64,000 nt of DNA from Sinorhizobium mexicanum (GCF_013488225.1 NZ_CP041239.1:186001-250000), one strand, 5' to 3'; positions 8,932 through 18,692 are shown, numbered from the stretch's first letter. Translations and numbers: made by a program. The notes: generated from the sequence alone by a model not told the origin.

Positions 8932-10605
8932 TCAGCATATGAAACGGTGAGGTCGGGCGTTGATGAGTGTGCGCGTGTAGGGATTGTCGGATCGCGAGAA
9001 GATGAACTCCGTAGGCCCGCAATCCTCGACCCTGCCATCCTTGAAGATGTAGACGGTGCTACACATCTCCTGGACGATGGCGAGGTCGTGGGAGATGAAG
9101 ACCATCGTCATTCCCTTGTCAGTGATGGTGTCCTTCAGGAGTTGGACGATCTCGGCCTGCACCGACACGTCGAGCGCAGATGTCGGTTCGTCCGCCACGA
9201 TAATCTCGGGACGCGCGAGGAGGGCCCGGGCGATGCAGACGCGCTGCTTCTGACCGCCGGAGAGCTGGTGCGGGTAGCGCTCGAGCAGGCTGCGAGCAAG
9301 TCCCAGCCGATCCATCATCGCTGCCGCGTCCGCCGGCTCTTCACTGGAGCCGATCTTTGCGCCGAAGCGGATGCTTTCTTCGAGCGTCTCGGCGATGGTC
9401 ATCCGGGGGTTCAACGACACGGACGGGTCCTGGAAGATCATCTGCACCCGGCCGAGGAGGCCGGTGCGGCGACCGCTTCTCGAAGCGTCGAATTCGCTGG
9501 CACCGATCCGGATCCTGCCCGCAAGCGCCGTATCGAGGCCGGCGATGATGCGGCCGAAGGTCGTCTTGCCGCTTCCGCTCTCGCCGACAATGCCGGTGAT
9601 CGTGCCGCGAGGCAGTCGAAGGCCGACGTCATTCAAGCCGAACTTCGGTTTGCGCCGGCCAATACCCCAGGCGAAGCCTAGCGGCCCAAACTGTTTCGAA
9701 ACATTGTCGGCGACGAGGTACATCGGCGTCGGGTCGCCACCGATCGCGTGGACAGTCCGACCGCTTTCCTCACCGGCACTGGTGGTCGCAGCTGGGATCC
9801 TCAGCCTGGGAACGGCGGCGAGTAGCTTCTTCGTGTATTCGTGATTTGGCCGATCGAGGATGGCAGCTGTGAAATTCGTTTCGACCACTAGGCCCTTGCG
9901 CATGACGAGAACCCGGTCGGTGATCTCGGAGATCACACCCATGTCGTGCGTGACAAGGATGACGGAGACACCGGTTTCGTCGACAAGAGTCCTGAGAAGT
10001 TCAAGCACCTGCTTCTGCACCGTCGCATCAAGCGCCGAGGTCGGCTCGTCGGCGATGATGATGTCGGGCGAGCCTGCAAGCGCAATGGCGATGACGATGC
10101 GCTGCCTTTGGCCTCCGGAGAACTGGTGCGGGTAGTTGCGGTACCGCCGCTCGGGTTCGGGAATGCCGACACGCGCAAGCAGATCGATCGCGCGGGCGCG
10201 GGCTTCGCGTCTCGAAAGGGACCTGTCGACCGCAAGGCAGGTTTCCTGAACTTGCGCACCGACGCTCATCAACGGATCGAGCGAGGCGGTGTGATCCTGG
10301 AAGATCGCCGATATCCGCCGCCCGCGAAGGGCTTCTCGCTCGCCGACCGTCATGGCGTCCAACGCCTTGCCGTCGAAGGTGATCGTTCCGGACGTCTGGT
10401 GGAACTCAGGCGAAAGCAGGCCAAGGATGGCATTGCCGACGGTCGACTTTCCAGCTCCAGACTCGCCGATAATGCCGAGGATCTCGCCGCGTCCGAGTTC
10501 AAAACTCACGTCCGACAGGATTGTCGTCGGGCCGTCTCCCGAAACATGGCGAAGGCCAAGGTTCTGCACCCGCAGCAGGGGTCTGTTCATCTGTTCCACT
10601 GTCAT
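8932..10605 (-). CDS. peptide ABC transporter, double ATP-binding protein
   Basis: A 557-residue fusion of two ABC ATPase domains of the DppD-DppF type. Domain one has Walker A GESGAGKST, signature FSGGQRQR and Walker B IIIADEPTSALD. Domain two has GESGSGKTTF, LSGGQKQR and IIVADEPTSALD. Both halves keep all residues needed to bind ATP, so one polypeptide can supply both nucleotide-binding sites under the two permeases. The start at 10605 overlaps the permease stop by four bases (ATGA), a sign of translational coupling. A long frame extends further upstream but is only an overlap with the permease gene. Confidence 0.93.
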   Translation of the reverse strand: MTVEQMNRPLLRVQNLGLRHVSGDGPTTILSDVSFELGRGEILGIIGESGAGKSTVGNAILGLLSPEFHQTSGTITFDGKALDAMTVGEREALRGRRISAIFQDHTASLDPLMSVGAQVQETCLAVDRSLSRREARARAIDLLARVGIPEPERRYRNYPHQFSGGQRQRIVIAIALAGSPDIIIADEPTSALDATVQKQVLELLRTLVDETGVSVILVTHDMGVISEITDRVLVMRKGLVVETNFTAAILDRPNHEYTKKLLAAVPRLRIPAATTSAGEESGRTVHAIGGDPTPMYLVADNVSKQFGPLGFAWGIGRRKPKFGLNDVGLRLPRGTITGIVGESGSGKTTFGRIIAGLDTALAGRIRIGASEFDASRSGRRTGLLGRVQMIFQDPSVSLNPRMTIAETLEESIRFGAKIGSSEEPADAAAMMDRLGLARSLLERYPHQLSGGQKQRVCIARALLARPEIIVADEPTSALDVSVQAEIVQLLKDTITDKGMTMVFISHDLAIVQEMCSTVYIFKDGRVEDCGPTEFIFSRSDNPYTRTLINARPHRFIC

Positions 10606-11477
10606 CGCGAATGGTTCCTTGGATCGAGGCTGCGTCGAACGTCTTCGCCGACGAGATTGATGCTTGCGATCAGGCCGAAGAGGGCGAGGCCCGGGAACAG
10701 GCTGATCCAGTATTGGCCGGTCAGAAGGTACTGGAACCCGCTCGCGACCGCGGAGCCGAGCGAGGGCTTGTCGATCGGAACGCCCAAACCCAGGAAGGAG
10801 AGAGTGGCCTCGAGTGCAACGGCATGGCCGACCTCGATCGGGATCAAGGTAACGGCGGGCGCGATGCTGTTCGGAAGCAAGTGCCGAAAGATGATCCGGG
10901 ATGTCGGCAGCCGCATCAATCGGGCGGCATCCGTGTAGGGCTTGTTGGCCTCGCTCAAGGCCACACCGCGCGCGATCCGCGCATAGGTCGCCCATTGGGC
11001 GATGATCAACGCCAGGATGATCCGGTCTATGCCCGGCCCGAGCGTGACGATCGCGATGAGCGCAATCAGGATCGTCGGCAGGCTGAGCTGCAGGTCGACG
11101 AGGCGCATGATCGCGACATCGACCCACTTCCCGAAATACGCCGCGCTGACACCGGCCGTCAGACCGATCAATGCGGCGATCGCCGCACTCGTCACCGACA
11201 CCACCAGGCTGATGCGCAGACCATAGAGGATGGTGCTGACGATATCCCGGCCGAGCCCGTCCGTTCCGAGCAGGTAGAGATAACCGCCGCTGCCGGGCGT
11301 GCCGGGCCGAGAGGATGCTTCCCAGCCATAGATCTGCAGCGGATCGTAGGGGTTTTGAGGTGCGATGACGGGGGCTGCAATGGCAAGCAGAATGTAGCTC
11401 GCGAGCAGGACCTTGGACGCAGTCAGGGCCGGTCCATGCGGACGCTTTTGAAGCGCCCTCAAAATCTGGGCTTTCAT
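10602..11477 (-). CDS. peptide ABC transporter permease, DppC type
   Basis: A 291-residue inner-membrane protein starting MKAQILRALQKRP, with one N-terminal transmembrane helix (about 22-42) before the BPD permease core. The LGTDGLGRDIVSTILYG block after the first helix and the EAA-type loop (ARLMRLPTSRIIFRHLLPN) contacting the ATPase are typical of DppC/OppC. ATG at 11477 is chosen because AAGGTGA precedes it; an alternative ATG at 11495 overlaps the upstream stop and has a weaker site. Confidence 0.92.
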   Translation of the reverse strand: MKAQILRALQKRPHGPALTASKVLLASYILLAIAAPVIAPQNPYDPLQIYGWEASSRPGTPGSGGYLYLLGTDGLGRDIVSTILYGLRISLVVSVTSAAIAALIGLTAGVSAAYFGKWVDVAIMRLVDLQLSLPTILIALIAIVTLGPGIDRIILALIIAQWATYARIARGVALSEANKPYTDAARLMRLPTSRIIFRHLLPNSIAPAVTLIPIEVGHAVALEATLSFLGLGVPIDKPSLGSAVASGFQYLLTGQYWISLFPGLALFGLIASINLVGEDVRRSLDPRNHSR

Positions 11478-11491
11478 GACGGGGTCACCTT

Positions 11492-12469
11492 TCATGAAGA
11501 CAGGCGCACGCGCGGATCGAGCACGGCATACAAGAGGTCGACGAGGGCATTCAGCGCGACGAACGCGACCGAGATGAAGGTCAGTGTCGCCATTACCACC
11601 GGCCGGTCGAGAAGCTGGATGGAGTCGATCAAGAGCTTGCCGACGCCTGGCCATGAGAAGATCGATTCCACGACTACGGCAAAGGCGAGCATGCCGCCGA
11701 ACTGCAGGCCGATGATCGTCACGATCGGCACGCTGATGTTCGGAAGGGTGTGCCGGAACAGGATCCTTTCCGGGGAAAGCCCCTTGGCGCGGCAAAACCG
11801 CGTATAGTCCAGGCTCTCGACTTCGATCGTGCCCGATCGCGAAAGACGGGCGATGAGCGCGATGTTCGGTATCGCCAGCGCCAGTGCGGGAAGCACGAGG
11901 TGCCACAGCCCGTTGCCGGTGAAGACACTCCATTCCTGCCCCAGGAAACTTGCGGTCGAGCCTCTGCCACCGGACGGGAACCAGCCAGTCAGGATGGCGC
12001 CGACGAGGATCAGCATCATCGCCAGCCAGAAGGAGGGAATGCTCAGCGCCGACACGCTCGCCTTGAGCACGGTCCGATCGAACAGGGTTCCGTTCCGTCG
12101 GCCGGCAACGAGGCCAAGTCCCGTTCCAAGTGGCGCCGCTATCAGCATGGCGACAGAGGCCAGTTCCAGCGTCGCCGGCAGCCTGGCTATAACCAGCTCG
12201 AAGGCCGGCAGATGATAGATGTAGGAGGTACCGAAGTTTCCCCTGATGACGTTGCCGACGAAGAGGAGATACTGCCGCCAGATCGGCTGATCCAGTCCGA
12301 GCGCGATTGTCGCCTGCCGGATATCTTCTGGCGTGGCGGTTTCGATGTTGACGACGTTGAAGACCGGATTGCCGACGCTGTGGATGCCGATAAAGCCGAT
12401 CAACGACATGGCGATGAGTAGAGGCAAGGCTTGCGACAGCCTTCCGAGTGCAACTGAAATCAGTCCCAT
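11492..12469 (-). CDS. peptide ABC transporter permease, DppB type
   Basis: A 325-residue integral membrane protein with the DppB/OppB plan: an N-terminal helix, the periplasmic segment with ALGLDQPIWRQYLLFV, five further helices, and the cytoplasmic coupling loop FCRAKGLSPERILFRHTLPN. The motif VESIFSWPGVGKLLIDSI near the C-terminus is a hallmark of this family. It starts six bases after the binding-protein stop codon and is followed after 14 bases by the second permease, so all are one transcript. Confidence 0.93.
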   Translation of the reverse strand: MGLISVALGRLSQALPLLIAMSLIGFIGIHSVGNPVFNVVNIETATPEDIRQATIALGLDQPIWRQYLLFVGNVIRGNFGTSYIYHLPAFELVIARLPATLELASVAMLIAAPLGTGLGLVAGRRNGTLFDRTVLKASVSALSIPSFWLAMMLILVGAILTGWFPSGGRGSTASFLGQEWSVFTGNGLWHLVLPALALAIPNIALIARLSRSGTIEVESLDYTRFCRAKGLSPERILFRHTLPNISVPIVTIIGLQFGGMLAFAVVVESIFSWPGVGKLLIDSIQLLDRPVVMATLTFISVAFVALNALVDLLYAVLDPRVRLSS

Positions 12470-12475
12470 GACCGC

Positions 12476-14074
12476 TTACTCCATCGCCGCAAGCGTCTGC
12501 ATCGCGGTCGTCCAGCCGCGGGGATGCATCACATAGGAGCCGATCCGCGGGCCGTAACCGACGATGTGATGAAAATGGTAGAGCGGTATGATCGGCTGGT
12601 CTGCCATCACGAGTTCCGTCGCTTGCGCCAGCGCCTGATTCCGGTCCGGCCCCACCTCAATGCTTTCCGCCTTTGCGAGCATCGCGTCGAAGCCTTCGTT
12701 GCGATACTTCCCGAAGTTCAGGGCACCGGTTCCGCGCTCGGGGTTGGGCGATGCCAGCAGGGTATGGAGGATGATGTCGGCCGCCTCGCCGGATGTGCCG
12801 CCGTACCAGACGGCGTAGTCGCCGGCGGCCCGTTTGGTATTGAAGACCGAGAACGGGGCGGCTGATGGCTGGGCGTTTACGCCAATGCGGGCCCAGCTTT
12901 GCGCGACGGCTTGGAGGCTCTCGGCGTCACCGGGGTAGCGTCCGGCAGGCCCGGCAAGAACGAGGTTGAATCCATCGGGGAAGCCGGCCTTCGAAAGAAG
13001 CGATTTTGCCTCGTCATAGTTGGGCGTCCCGGGCACCAGATTTGCCGAGGTGCCCGGAAGGCCGTTCGGAAAGACCTGAGCCGCGGCCGTGCCATAACCC
13101 GCGAGGATCTTGTCGACGAGAATGCCCCGATCCGTCGCCATCGCAAGTGCACGGCGAACCAGACGGTCTTTGAAAGGATTGCCGATCGGTTGGCCCGACT
13201 TGTCCGTCACGCCCGGAAGTGTCTCGCGCGACACGTCGAATTGCACGAAGTTGACGCGTGCCGCACCAACGCTCGCGATTCTGGCGCCGCGCTCTTTCAA
13301 CGAGGCGACGTCGCGCGCCGGAATGGCATCCGCCACATCGACCTCTCCTGTGCTAAGCGCCGCAACCCGGGCGGCGGGGCTCTCGATGACCCGGAAAGCA
13401 ACTTTCGACCAGGCGGGCTTGCCGCCCCAGTAGGCGTCGTTCCGTGCGAGTTCCAGGTTCTCGCCGGAACTCCAGCTCTCGAACCGATAAGGTCCGGTAC
13501 CGACGGGAGAGCGACCGGCGTTGAGGTCCTCCGTCGTCTCGAATCCCTCAGAGGGCCGGTTCATCACAAAAATGGAGGAGAAGAATAGTGGCAGATTGGG
13601 GACGGCACCGTTGGTCTCGATGACGACGGTGAGGGGATCGGACGCCGAGACCGACTTGATGCCACTCACATAGGAGCGAAAGCCGCCGCTTGGTGGTTTG
13701 AGGAAATCGCGGATGCGCTCGATCGTGTAGACGACGTCGTCCGCGGTGAACGCTGAACCGTCATGAAAGCGGACGTTGTCGCGGAGCTTGAACTCCCATT
13801 GCGCGTCGGACAGTGGCCGCCAGGAGGTGGCAAGGCCGGGCTTCAACTCGAGATTTTCGTCCTGATAAACGAGGCGCTCGTAGATATGGGAGAGCAACGA
13901 AGTGTTTTCATTGAGGTTGGCGTATTGGGGATCGAGCGTCATCAGCTTGTACGACGTGGCGATACGCAACTCGCCTCGTTCCTGTGCCTGCGCAGAATCT
14001 GCGGCACCCCAGAACGAGGCTGAAATCAAGAATGTGGACAGCAGGCATGCGCGAAATGGGTTTCCCAGTTTCAT
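12476..14074 (-). CDS. peptide ABC transporter substrate-binding protein, family 5
   Basis: A 532-residue periplasmic protein with a Sec signal peptide (about residues 1-30, ending AQA) and the family 5 solute-binding fold. Visible family features are TLDPQYANLNEN at the mature N-terminus, LKPGLATSW, FKLRDNVRFHDGSAFTADDVVYTI and GTGPYRFESW. Family 5 proteins bind di- and oligopeptides, nickel, or opine-like ligands, so the cargo is not certain. The downstream pepT argues for peptides. It is the first gene of the six-gene minus-strand operon and so probably lies just behind its promoter. Confidence 0.93.
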   Translation of the reverse strand: MKLGNPFRACLLSTFLISASFWGAADSAQAQERGELRIATSYKLMTLDPQYANLNENTSLLSHIYERLVYQDENLELKPGLATSWRPLSDAQWEFKLRDNVRFHDGSAFTADDVVYTIERIRDFLKPPSGGFRSYVSGIKSVSASDPLTVVIETNGAVPNLPLFFSSIFVMNRPSEGFETTEDLNAGRSPVGTGPYRFESWSSGENLELARNDAYWGGKPAWSKVAFRVIESPAARVAALSTGEVDVADAIPARDVASLKERGARIASVGAARVNFVQFDVSRETLPGVTDKSGQPIGNPFKDRLVRRALAMATDRGILVDKILAGYGTAAAQVFPNGLPGTSANLVPGTPNYDEAKSLLSKAGFPDGFNLVLAGPAGRYPGDAESLQAVAQSWARIGVNAQPSAAPFSVFNTKRAAGDYAVWYGGTSGEAADIILHTLLASPNPERGTGALNFGKYRNEGFDAMLAKAESIEVGPDRNQALAQATELVMADQPIIPLYHFHHIVGYGPRIGSYVMHPRGWTTAMQTLAAME

Positions 14075-14229
14075 TTGAAGTTCCTTTTTCTAAGTTCTTG
14101 GTAGAGTCGAAACGCCGCGGCGGAGTGGTCTCCGACGCGCGGCTTCCCAGATGAAATGCGTGCTATGGCGCGGTCGCGCGTGAGTGCGAGCCCGGAATCC
14201 TGCGTGCTCTACCGTTGCCTGTTCAGCCG

Positions 14230-14778
14230 CTAAACCTCGGATTGGATTTCGGGCGTCGACAGGCAATTCGGTCCGCTCGCGACTGAGGCGATATCGATCT
14301 TCAGAAGGTCGGCGATGACGAAGCGGATTTGCGGCCAAGGCTCCCCTTGGCTTGTGGGGGAGGGTTGCCATTTGGTAATGGCGGCATGGAGTTTGGCGGC
14401 AGCGCCTGCGGCCGACATCGCCGGTGTCTCCCACAAGGTTTCCGCGGCCTGCTCCTCCGCGATGGATGCACGGTCTTCAGCTTCGATGGCCTCGCTGTAG
14501 GTTCGCGAACCTGCGGCTTCCTCAAGCGGTGGTGGCAAAACAACCGGAAAGAGCGCTCTTTCGAGCCGCTGCTGGCGCAAGCTCGCTTCGCTTAAACATT
14601 GCCAGGTGTCGCACCATTGATGCCAAACCGCGAGCGCGGGATCGTCGTTGCACGCATCGGAAGGTAGGTTCTTCGTCGCGGCAAGTTCTTGATATGTGGG
14701 TAAAGATGCCGCCACGAAGGAATGAAAATCTCCCCGGGTGACCGTAGACAAAGTTCTGCTATTGTCGGAATCAGCCAT
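14230..14778 (-). CDS. hypothetical protein
   Basis: A 182-residue acidic soluble protein without signal peptide or membrane segment. The centre (ALAVWHQWCDTWQCLSEASLRQQRLERALF) looks like a helical pattern found in many uncharacterised rhizobial proteins that sit beside small XRE regulators. It is divergent from such a regulator at 14917, which suggests joint control. No function can be assigned. Confidence 0.6.
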   Translation of the reverse strand: MADSDNSRTLSTVTRGDFHSFVAASLPTYQELAATKNLPSDACNDDPALAVWHQWCDTWQCLSEASLRQQRLERALFPVVLPPPLEEAAGSRTYSEAIEAEDRASIAEEQAAETLWETPAMSAAGAAAKLHAAITKWQPSPTSQGEPWPQIRFVIADLLKIDIASVASGPNCLSTPEIQSEV

Positions 14779-14916
14779 GATCCGAGCTCCCTACAGCTTG
14801 GTTTGTGGTGAGATCGAGCAGGTGTTCCCGCACCTGTTCGATCGTCGGGTGCAATTGTTCCTACAAAATGTCGGAAGTCAATCAGAAAGTTTGCCTTGAA
14901 TAACGATATTCTTACG

Positions 14917-15135
14917 ATGGAGCAGTGCCGTGGGGCGCGAGCTATGTTGGGTTGGAGCCAAGCAGCGCTCGCCAAAGCGGCCAGCGTGTCTCGCCAGACT
15001 GTTGCGGATTTTGAACGGGGAGCCCACGTGCCCATTAGCAATAATCTTGCGAGCATCGTCGCTGCGTTCAAAAAGGCAGGAATCGAGTTCATCCCTGAAA
15101 ATGGCGGCGGCGTAGGCGTTCGTTTCAAGAAGTAG
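14917..15135 (+). CDS. small XRE-family helix-turn-helix regulator
   Basis: A 72-residue protein that is almost entirely one XRE helix-turn-helix domain: MEQCRGARAMLGWSQAALAKAA followed by SVSRQTVADFERG and the closing helix. Single-domain proteins of this kind are common autoregulators in rhizobia. ATG at 14917 matches the usual family N-terminus; a TTG seven codons upstream is an alternative. Divergent transcription from the 14230-14778 gene suggests that it represses that promoter and its own. Confidence 0.8.
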   Translation: MEQCRGARAMLGWSQAALAKAASVSRQTVADFERGAHVPISNNLASIVAAFKKAGIEFIPENGGGVGVRFKK

Positions 15136-15803
15136 TGGCAGGCTGGGCTACTCCGAACTGGTCACCGTTCTTCGCAGTCCCAGCACGCCGGCAGCACCCT
15201 AGGTGCCTTGATCAGCAAATTGGCTCCATCCGGCGCGCGGTTTTCCTGATCCGTCCGCCGGGCATATTTTGTCGTGCACAATTGCGTGAGTGGGCTATGA
15301 ATTTCCATAGCCCCTGTCATCAATACCGCGTCTGTGAAGTCGAACGCTCAGACGCCGGGCCTCTTCTTGCACAAGTGAGGGGAGGCCCTTTTCAATTCGA
15401 ACAAGATCGAGCGCTGCATGTGTCGGGTGCCGCTTGGAGTCAACTTGTGGTGAAAACCTGCTGCTTAGGACCCGCCACAGACTCCTGCTTTGGGTGGAGG
15501 GCGGAAGTTCACTGCGATGGCGATGAGCGTCTGCGGTGCGGACTACGCGGTCGTCGCCAAGCCGATTGCCGAATGACGTGTTCGGGGCCGATGGCCGACC
15601 GTCCGCTGCCAGGACACCCAACACGAAAAGCGGACATCTGAGCTCTTGCCGCCGAGGTCTGGCATTGGCCGATACTGTTCTCTAATGGGGCAAGGGCGGC
15701 GGCTCGGTTATGAGCGTGTCGACGTTTTCGTGAAATGCGCGGGTATCAAGCAGGATTGCGGAGCGGCCATGGACGATGTCCGTGACCGCTCCATCTTCGG
15801 TCG
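15136..15803. other. gene-free stretch
   Basis: Several open frames of 100 to 170 codons overlap here on both strands, but none shows a recognisable motif, a good start site or protein-like composition. I see no terminator or repeat of note. It is probably decayed DNA. Confidence 0.5.
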
Positions 15804-16637
15804 TCATGACTGTGCAATGTCAGTCGACGTCGAGACGGCCCTCCATTCGGTGAGGATGGCAGCATCGGCCGCGTGCTTCGCCTCAATGGCCATGACGGTG
15901 TCGCTGCCGAGCGGGAGGCGCACCGGTGGATTGGGAGCATCGGCAAATTCCACGATAACCCGCGCCAACTTGTCAGGATCGCCCGGCTGCGCGTGATTGA
16001 GGCTTGTTGCGCGCGTTCTAACAGTGCCCGCCGTTTCCGCATAGTCGGCGATCACGTTCGCGCTCACTGACAGCGAGCTGGAATCGAGGAAGTCCGTGCG
16101 GAAATACCCCGGCTCGATCACGGTCACATGGATCCCGAGCGGAGCGAGTTCGGCGTGCAGAGACTCCGACAGTCCTTCGACAGCGAATTTCGTGGAGCAG
16201 TAGACGCCGAACCCTGGGCCGCTGCGATATCCGCCGATGGACGAGATATTGAGAATGCGCCCCGAGCGCTGTGCCCGCATATGCGGCAGAACCGCCCGTG
16301 TCACCGCGAGAAGTCCGAAGACGTTTGTGCGATAGAGCCGCTCGACTTCCGCCGCGGTCGCTTCCTCGACAGCACCGAGCAGCCCGAAACCGGCATTGTT
16401 GAGCAGAACGTCAATCCGCCCGAAACGTTCGACGGCGGCATTGGCAGCGGCCTTCGCCTGCTCCCCATCAGTCACGTCGAGCACAATGGGGAGAAGATTG
16501 GGATGGTCACCCAGCCGTTCCGTCACCGTCCTGGGATTGCGTGCTGTCGCGACAACGTTGTCGCCCTGCGCGAGCGCGAGTTCGGCAATGCGCGCGCCAA
16601 ACCCGCGCGATGCGCCAGTGATGAACCAGGTTTTCAT
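15804..16637 (-). CDS. short-chain dehydrogenase/reductase (classical SDR)
   Basis: A 277-residue NAD(P)-dependent oxidoreductase. It has the cofactor motif TGASRGFGARIAE (TGxxxGxG), LNNAGFG (NNAG), ISSIGG (catalytic Ser) and YCSTKFAVEG (YxxxK catalytic pair). ATG at 16637 (MKTWFITGAS) follows AAAGGAAAG and is preferred over longer frames. Classical SDRs act on alcohols, sugars, steroids or acyl chains; the substrate is unknown. It is the last gene of a minus-strand run with a secreted NTF2-like protein and another SDR. Confidence 0.92.
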   Translation of the reverse strand: MKTWFITGASRGFGARIAELALAQGDNVVATARNPRTVTERLGDHPNLLPIVLDVTDGEQAKAAANAAVERFGRIDVLLNNAGFGLLGAVEEATAAEVERLYRTNVFGLLAVTRAVLPHMRAQRSGRILNISSIGGYRSGPGFGVYCSTKFAVEGLSESLHAELAPLGIHVTVIEPGYFRTDFLDSSSLSVSANVIADYAETAGTVRTRATSLNHAQPGDPDKLARVIVEFADAPNPPVRLPLGSDTVMAIEAKHAADAAILTEWRAVSTSTDIAQS

Positions 16638-16653
16638 GGATCTTTCCTTTCCG

Positions 16654-17190
16654 TCAGTTTGTCCCGGTCGCTGGTGCGACACGAGTCCAGAGTTCGTTGA
16701 ATTCGATTGCGTCGAAGAAGGCTGATGCGCGGATGATCTGCCCGGCTCGCATGTCGAGGAACCAGGCATAGGTGTTGACGTAGGGCCTGCCATCACGGGC
16801 CACGCCTCGCGCGTCGAAGAAGGCGACGACCGTGTCGCCATCGGCGTAGAGGCTGCGGATCGTAGGCTTCAGGGGAGACTGCATCCGCGCGTTGAATGGC
16901 CGGATGACCTCGCGCATGAAATCCTCCTTGGTCGGATAGGTCTTCGAGGCGATCGAAAGACCCTCGATCGTCCAGCGTGCGTCGACGGCGAGCAGATCGT
17001 ACGGACTGCCCGTGCCGGCGCGCCAGGCATCGAAACTCGACTGGATGGCCGCCTTGTTTCTGCCCTCTGTTTCCGATGACCCCTGCGCGTTCGCCTCGGG
17101 CTGGATCGCGACGAGCGCCAGTGCGGTTGCCGCGACGCCCAATGCCGCGCCAAATACCTGGCGGGTCCGGGATTTAAGGTTGGCAAGCAT
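16654..17190 (-). CDS. secreted NTF2-like (SnoaL-type) protein
   Basis: A 178-residue protein with a signal peptide (about residues 1-36, VAATALALVAIQPEANAQG) followed by a single NTF2-like domain. Typical elements are NKAAIQSSFDAWRAGTGSPYDLL, WTIEG, PFNARM and the final strand containing EFNELW. NTF2-like pockets either catalyse cyclisation or isomerisation, or only bind ligands. Export to the periplasm separates it from the two cytoplasmic SDR enzymes that flank it, so a direct shared pathway is uncertain. Confidence 0.8.
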   Translation of the reverse strand: MLANLKSRTRQVFGAALGVAATALALVAIQPEANAQGSSETEGRNKAAIQSSFDAWRAGTGSPYDLLAVDARWTIEGLSIASKTYPTKEDFMREVIRPFNARMQSPLKPTIRSLYADGDTVVAFFDARGVARDGRPYVNTYAWFLDMRAGQIIRASAFFDAIEFNELWTRVAPATGTN

Positions 17191-17258
17191 GGTGGGGTTC
17201 CTTTGAAGAGCACCGGAAGGGCGGCATCCCTTGTGGGTGCCGCCGGCCGAAGAAGGGG

Positions 17259-18068
17259 TCAGATTCGGTTTTCCCAGGCTTGGAGCTGGTGCTGCTTCAG
17301 CATATCCTCGATGACCTTCGGCACGACATTGCGGAACTTGCCTTCGTCGGACGGCACGATCTCGATCATGCGCTCGATCATCTCGGTCGGGTCCATCTTG
17401 CCCTCGGGCGTGGCGAAGAAGTCGTCGAAGCCCTTGCGCAATTCGGCACGCTTGGTGAAGTTGACCTCGTCATCGAGCCAGCGGAAAGGATTATCCGCCA
17501 TCGTCTCGTTGTAGCCGGTGTAATAGGCACCCGGATTGATGGTCTGGACCTTGATCCCGTAGGCGGCCAGTTCCTGCTGCATCGCCTCTGCGAAGGCTTC
17601 CAGCGCATGCTTGGTCGAGACATAGGTGCCCCAGTTGGCCGGGGTGAACAGACCGCCCATGGACGAGGTGAAGACGACCTTGCCCTTTACGCCATCGCGC
17701 ACCCAGCGCTGGACAACACCCTGCGTCAGTTGCAGCGGCAGGAAGACGTTGACCTCGTAGTTCTTGCGGACGAGATCGAGCGGGATCTCCCAGACCGGTC
17801 CGGCTTCGCCCATGCCGGCGTTGTTCCACAGGACATCGAAGTCCCACTTTTGTGCCTGCTTGATGTCATAGGGATCGGTGAGATCGAGCCGCTCGACGCG
17901 GATCTTGTCCGAGAGGCCGAGGGCGGCGACTTCCTCGCGCAGAGGCGTCACCTGCGAGGAGACGTGTGCGGTGGCGATGATGTTGTGGCCGTTCTTCGCC
18001 ATGCCGATAGCAGCGGCCTTGCCGAAGCCAGAGCCAGCGCCGGTGATGAGGATGGTCTTGGTGGTCAT
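17259..18068 (-). CDS. short-chain dehydrogenase/reductase (classical SDR)
   Basis: A 269-residue SDR with TGAGSGFGKAAAIG (cofactor loop), WNNAGMGE (NNAG), FTSSMGG (catalytic Ser region) and YVSTKHALEAF (catalytic Tyr and Lys). It is clearly a different subgroup from the SDR at 15804. Its neighbours on the same strand are the GlcG-like gene upstream and the NTF2-like gene downstream, consistent with one transcript under the AraC regulator at 18693. Confidence 0.92.
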   Translation of the reverse strand: MTTKTILITGAGSGFGKAAAIGMAKNGHNIIATAHVSSQVTPLREEVAALGLSDKIRVERLDLTDPYDIKQAQKWDFDVLWNNAGMGEAGPVWEIPLDLVRKNYEVNVFLPLQLTQGVVQRWVRDGVKGKVVFTSSMGGLFTPANWGTYVSTKHALEAFAEAMQQELAAYGIKVQTINPGAYYTGYNETMADNPFRWLDDEVNFTKRAELRKGFDDFFATPEGKMDPTEMIERMIEIVPSDEGKFRNVVPKVIEDMLKQHQLQAWENRI

Positions 18069-18127
18069 GATAGGATTCCTTTCGAGGTTTCTAGGTGGAT
18101 GTTCGTTGATGTGATGAGGATTGGAGG

Positions 18128-18529
18128 TCAGTTGCCGAGTGCTGCCGCGGCAGCTTCGGCGACGTCGAGGTCCTGAGCGACCGCGCCGCCCGAGATGCCG
18201 ACCGCGCCGATCAACTTGCCCTCGGCGTTCCGGATCGGGATGCCGCCAGCGAAGACGACGAGGCCGCCGTTGCTGTTCTCAAGGCTGGGCGAGGTGCCGC
18301 CAGGCTTGCAGAACTCGCCGATGTCTTCGGTCCGCATGCCGAACAGGGCTGCGGTGCGGGCCTTGCCGATGGCGATGTCAATAGAGCCCAGAACCGCGCC
18401 GTCCATCCGGCTGAACGCCTTCAGCTGAGCTGCGGTATCGAACACCGCGATGTTCATGGAAACGCCGATCTGCGTGGCCCGAGCCTCGCTGGCGGCGATG
18501 ACCGCGTGGGCCTGGTCGTTGGTTATCAT
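18128..18529 (-). CDS. GlcG/HbpS-family heme-binding-like protein
   Basis: ATG at 18529 (MITNDQAHAVIAASEARA) follows AGGAG and gives 133 residues, close to the usual length. The signatures SRMDGAVLGSIDIAIGKARTAALFGM and PIRNAEGKLIGAVGISGG define the GlcG/HbpS/PduO C-terminal fold, found in heme-binding, corrinoid-related and glycolate operon proteins. It has no signal peptide and is likely cytoplasmic. It often accompanies oxidoreductases, as here, but its ligand cannot be told from sequence. Confidence 0.88.
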   Translation of the reverse strand: MITNDQAHAVIAASEARATQIGVSMNIAVFDTAAQLKAFSRMDGAVLGSIDIAIGKARTAALFGMRTEDIGEFCKPGGTSPSLENSNGGLVVFAGGIPIRNAEGKLIGAVGISGGAVAQDLDVAEAAAAALGN

Positions 18530-18692
18530 TGTCGTGTCTCCTGCCTTTGAGCATCGAACCGGAAGCAATCTCCCGTTTCGATAAGACAGGTATAGACGGT
18601 CGCAGTGCGGGGTTATTTCCACTTCTTGCGGGGTGATGCGCAGATCTTGCGCTGTTGCAAATCCTGCGTCGCAGAGGCCTCGAAAAGCGTGA

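Noticed and set aside
15295..15624. Minus-strand frame of 109 codons
   Set aside because: Composition is typical of noncoding high-GC DNA and nothing matches a known family.
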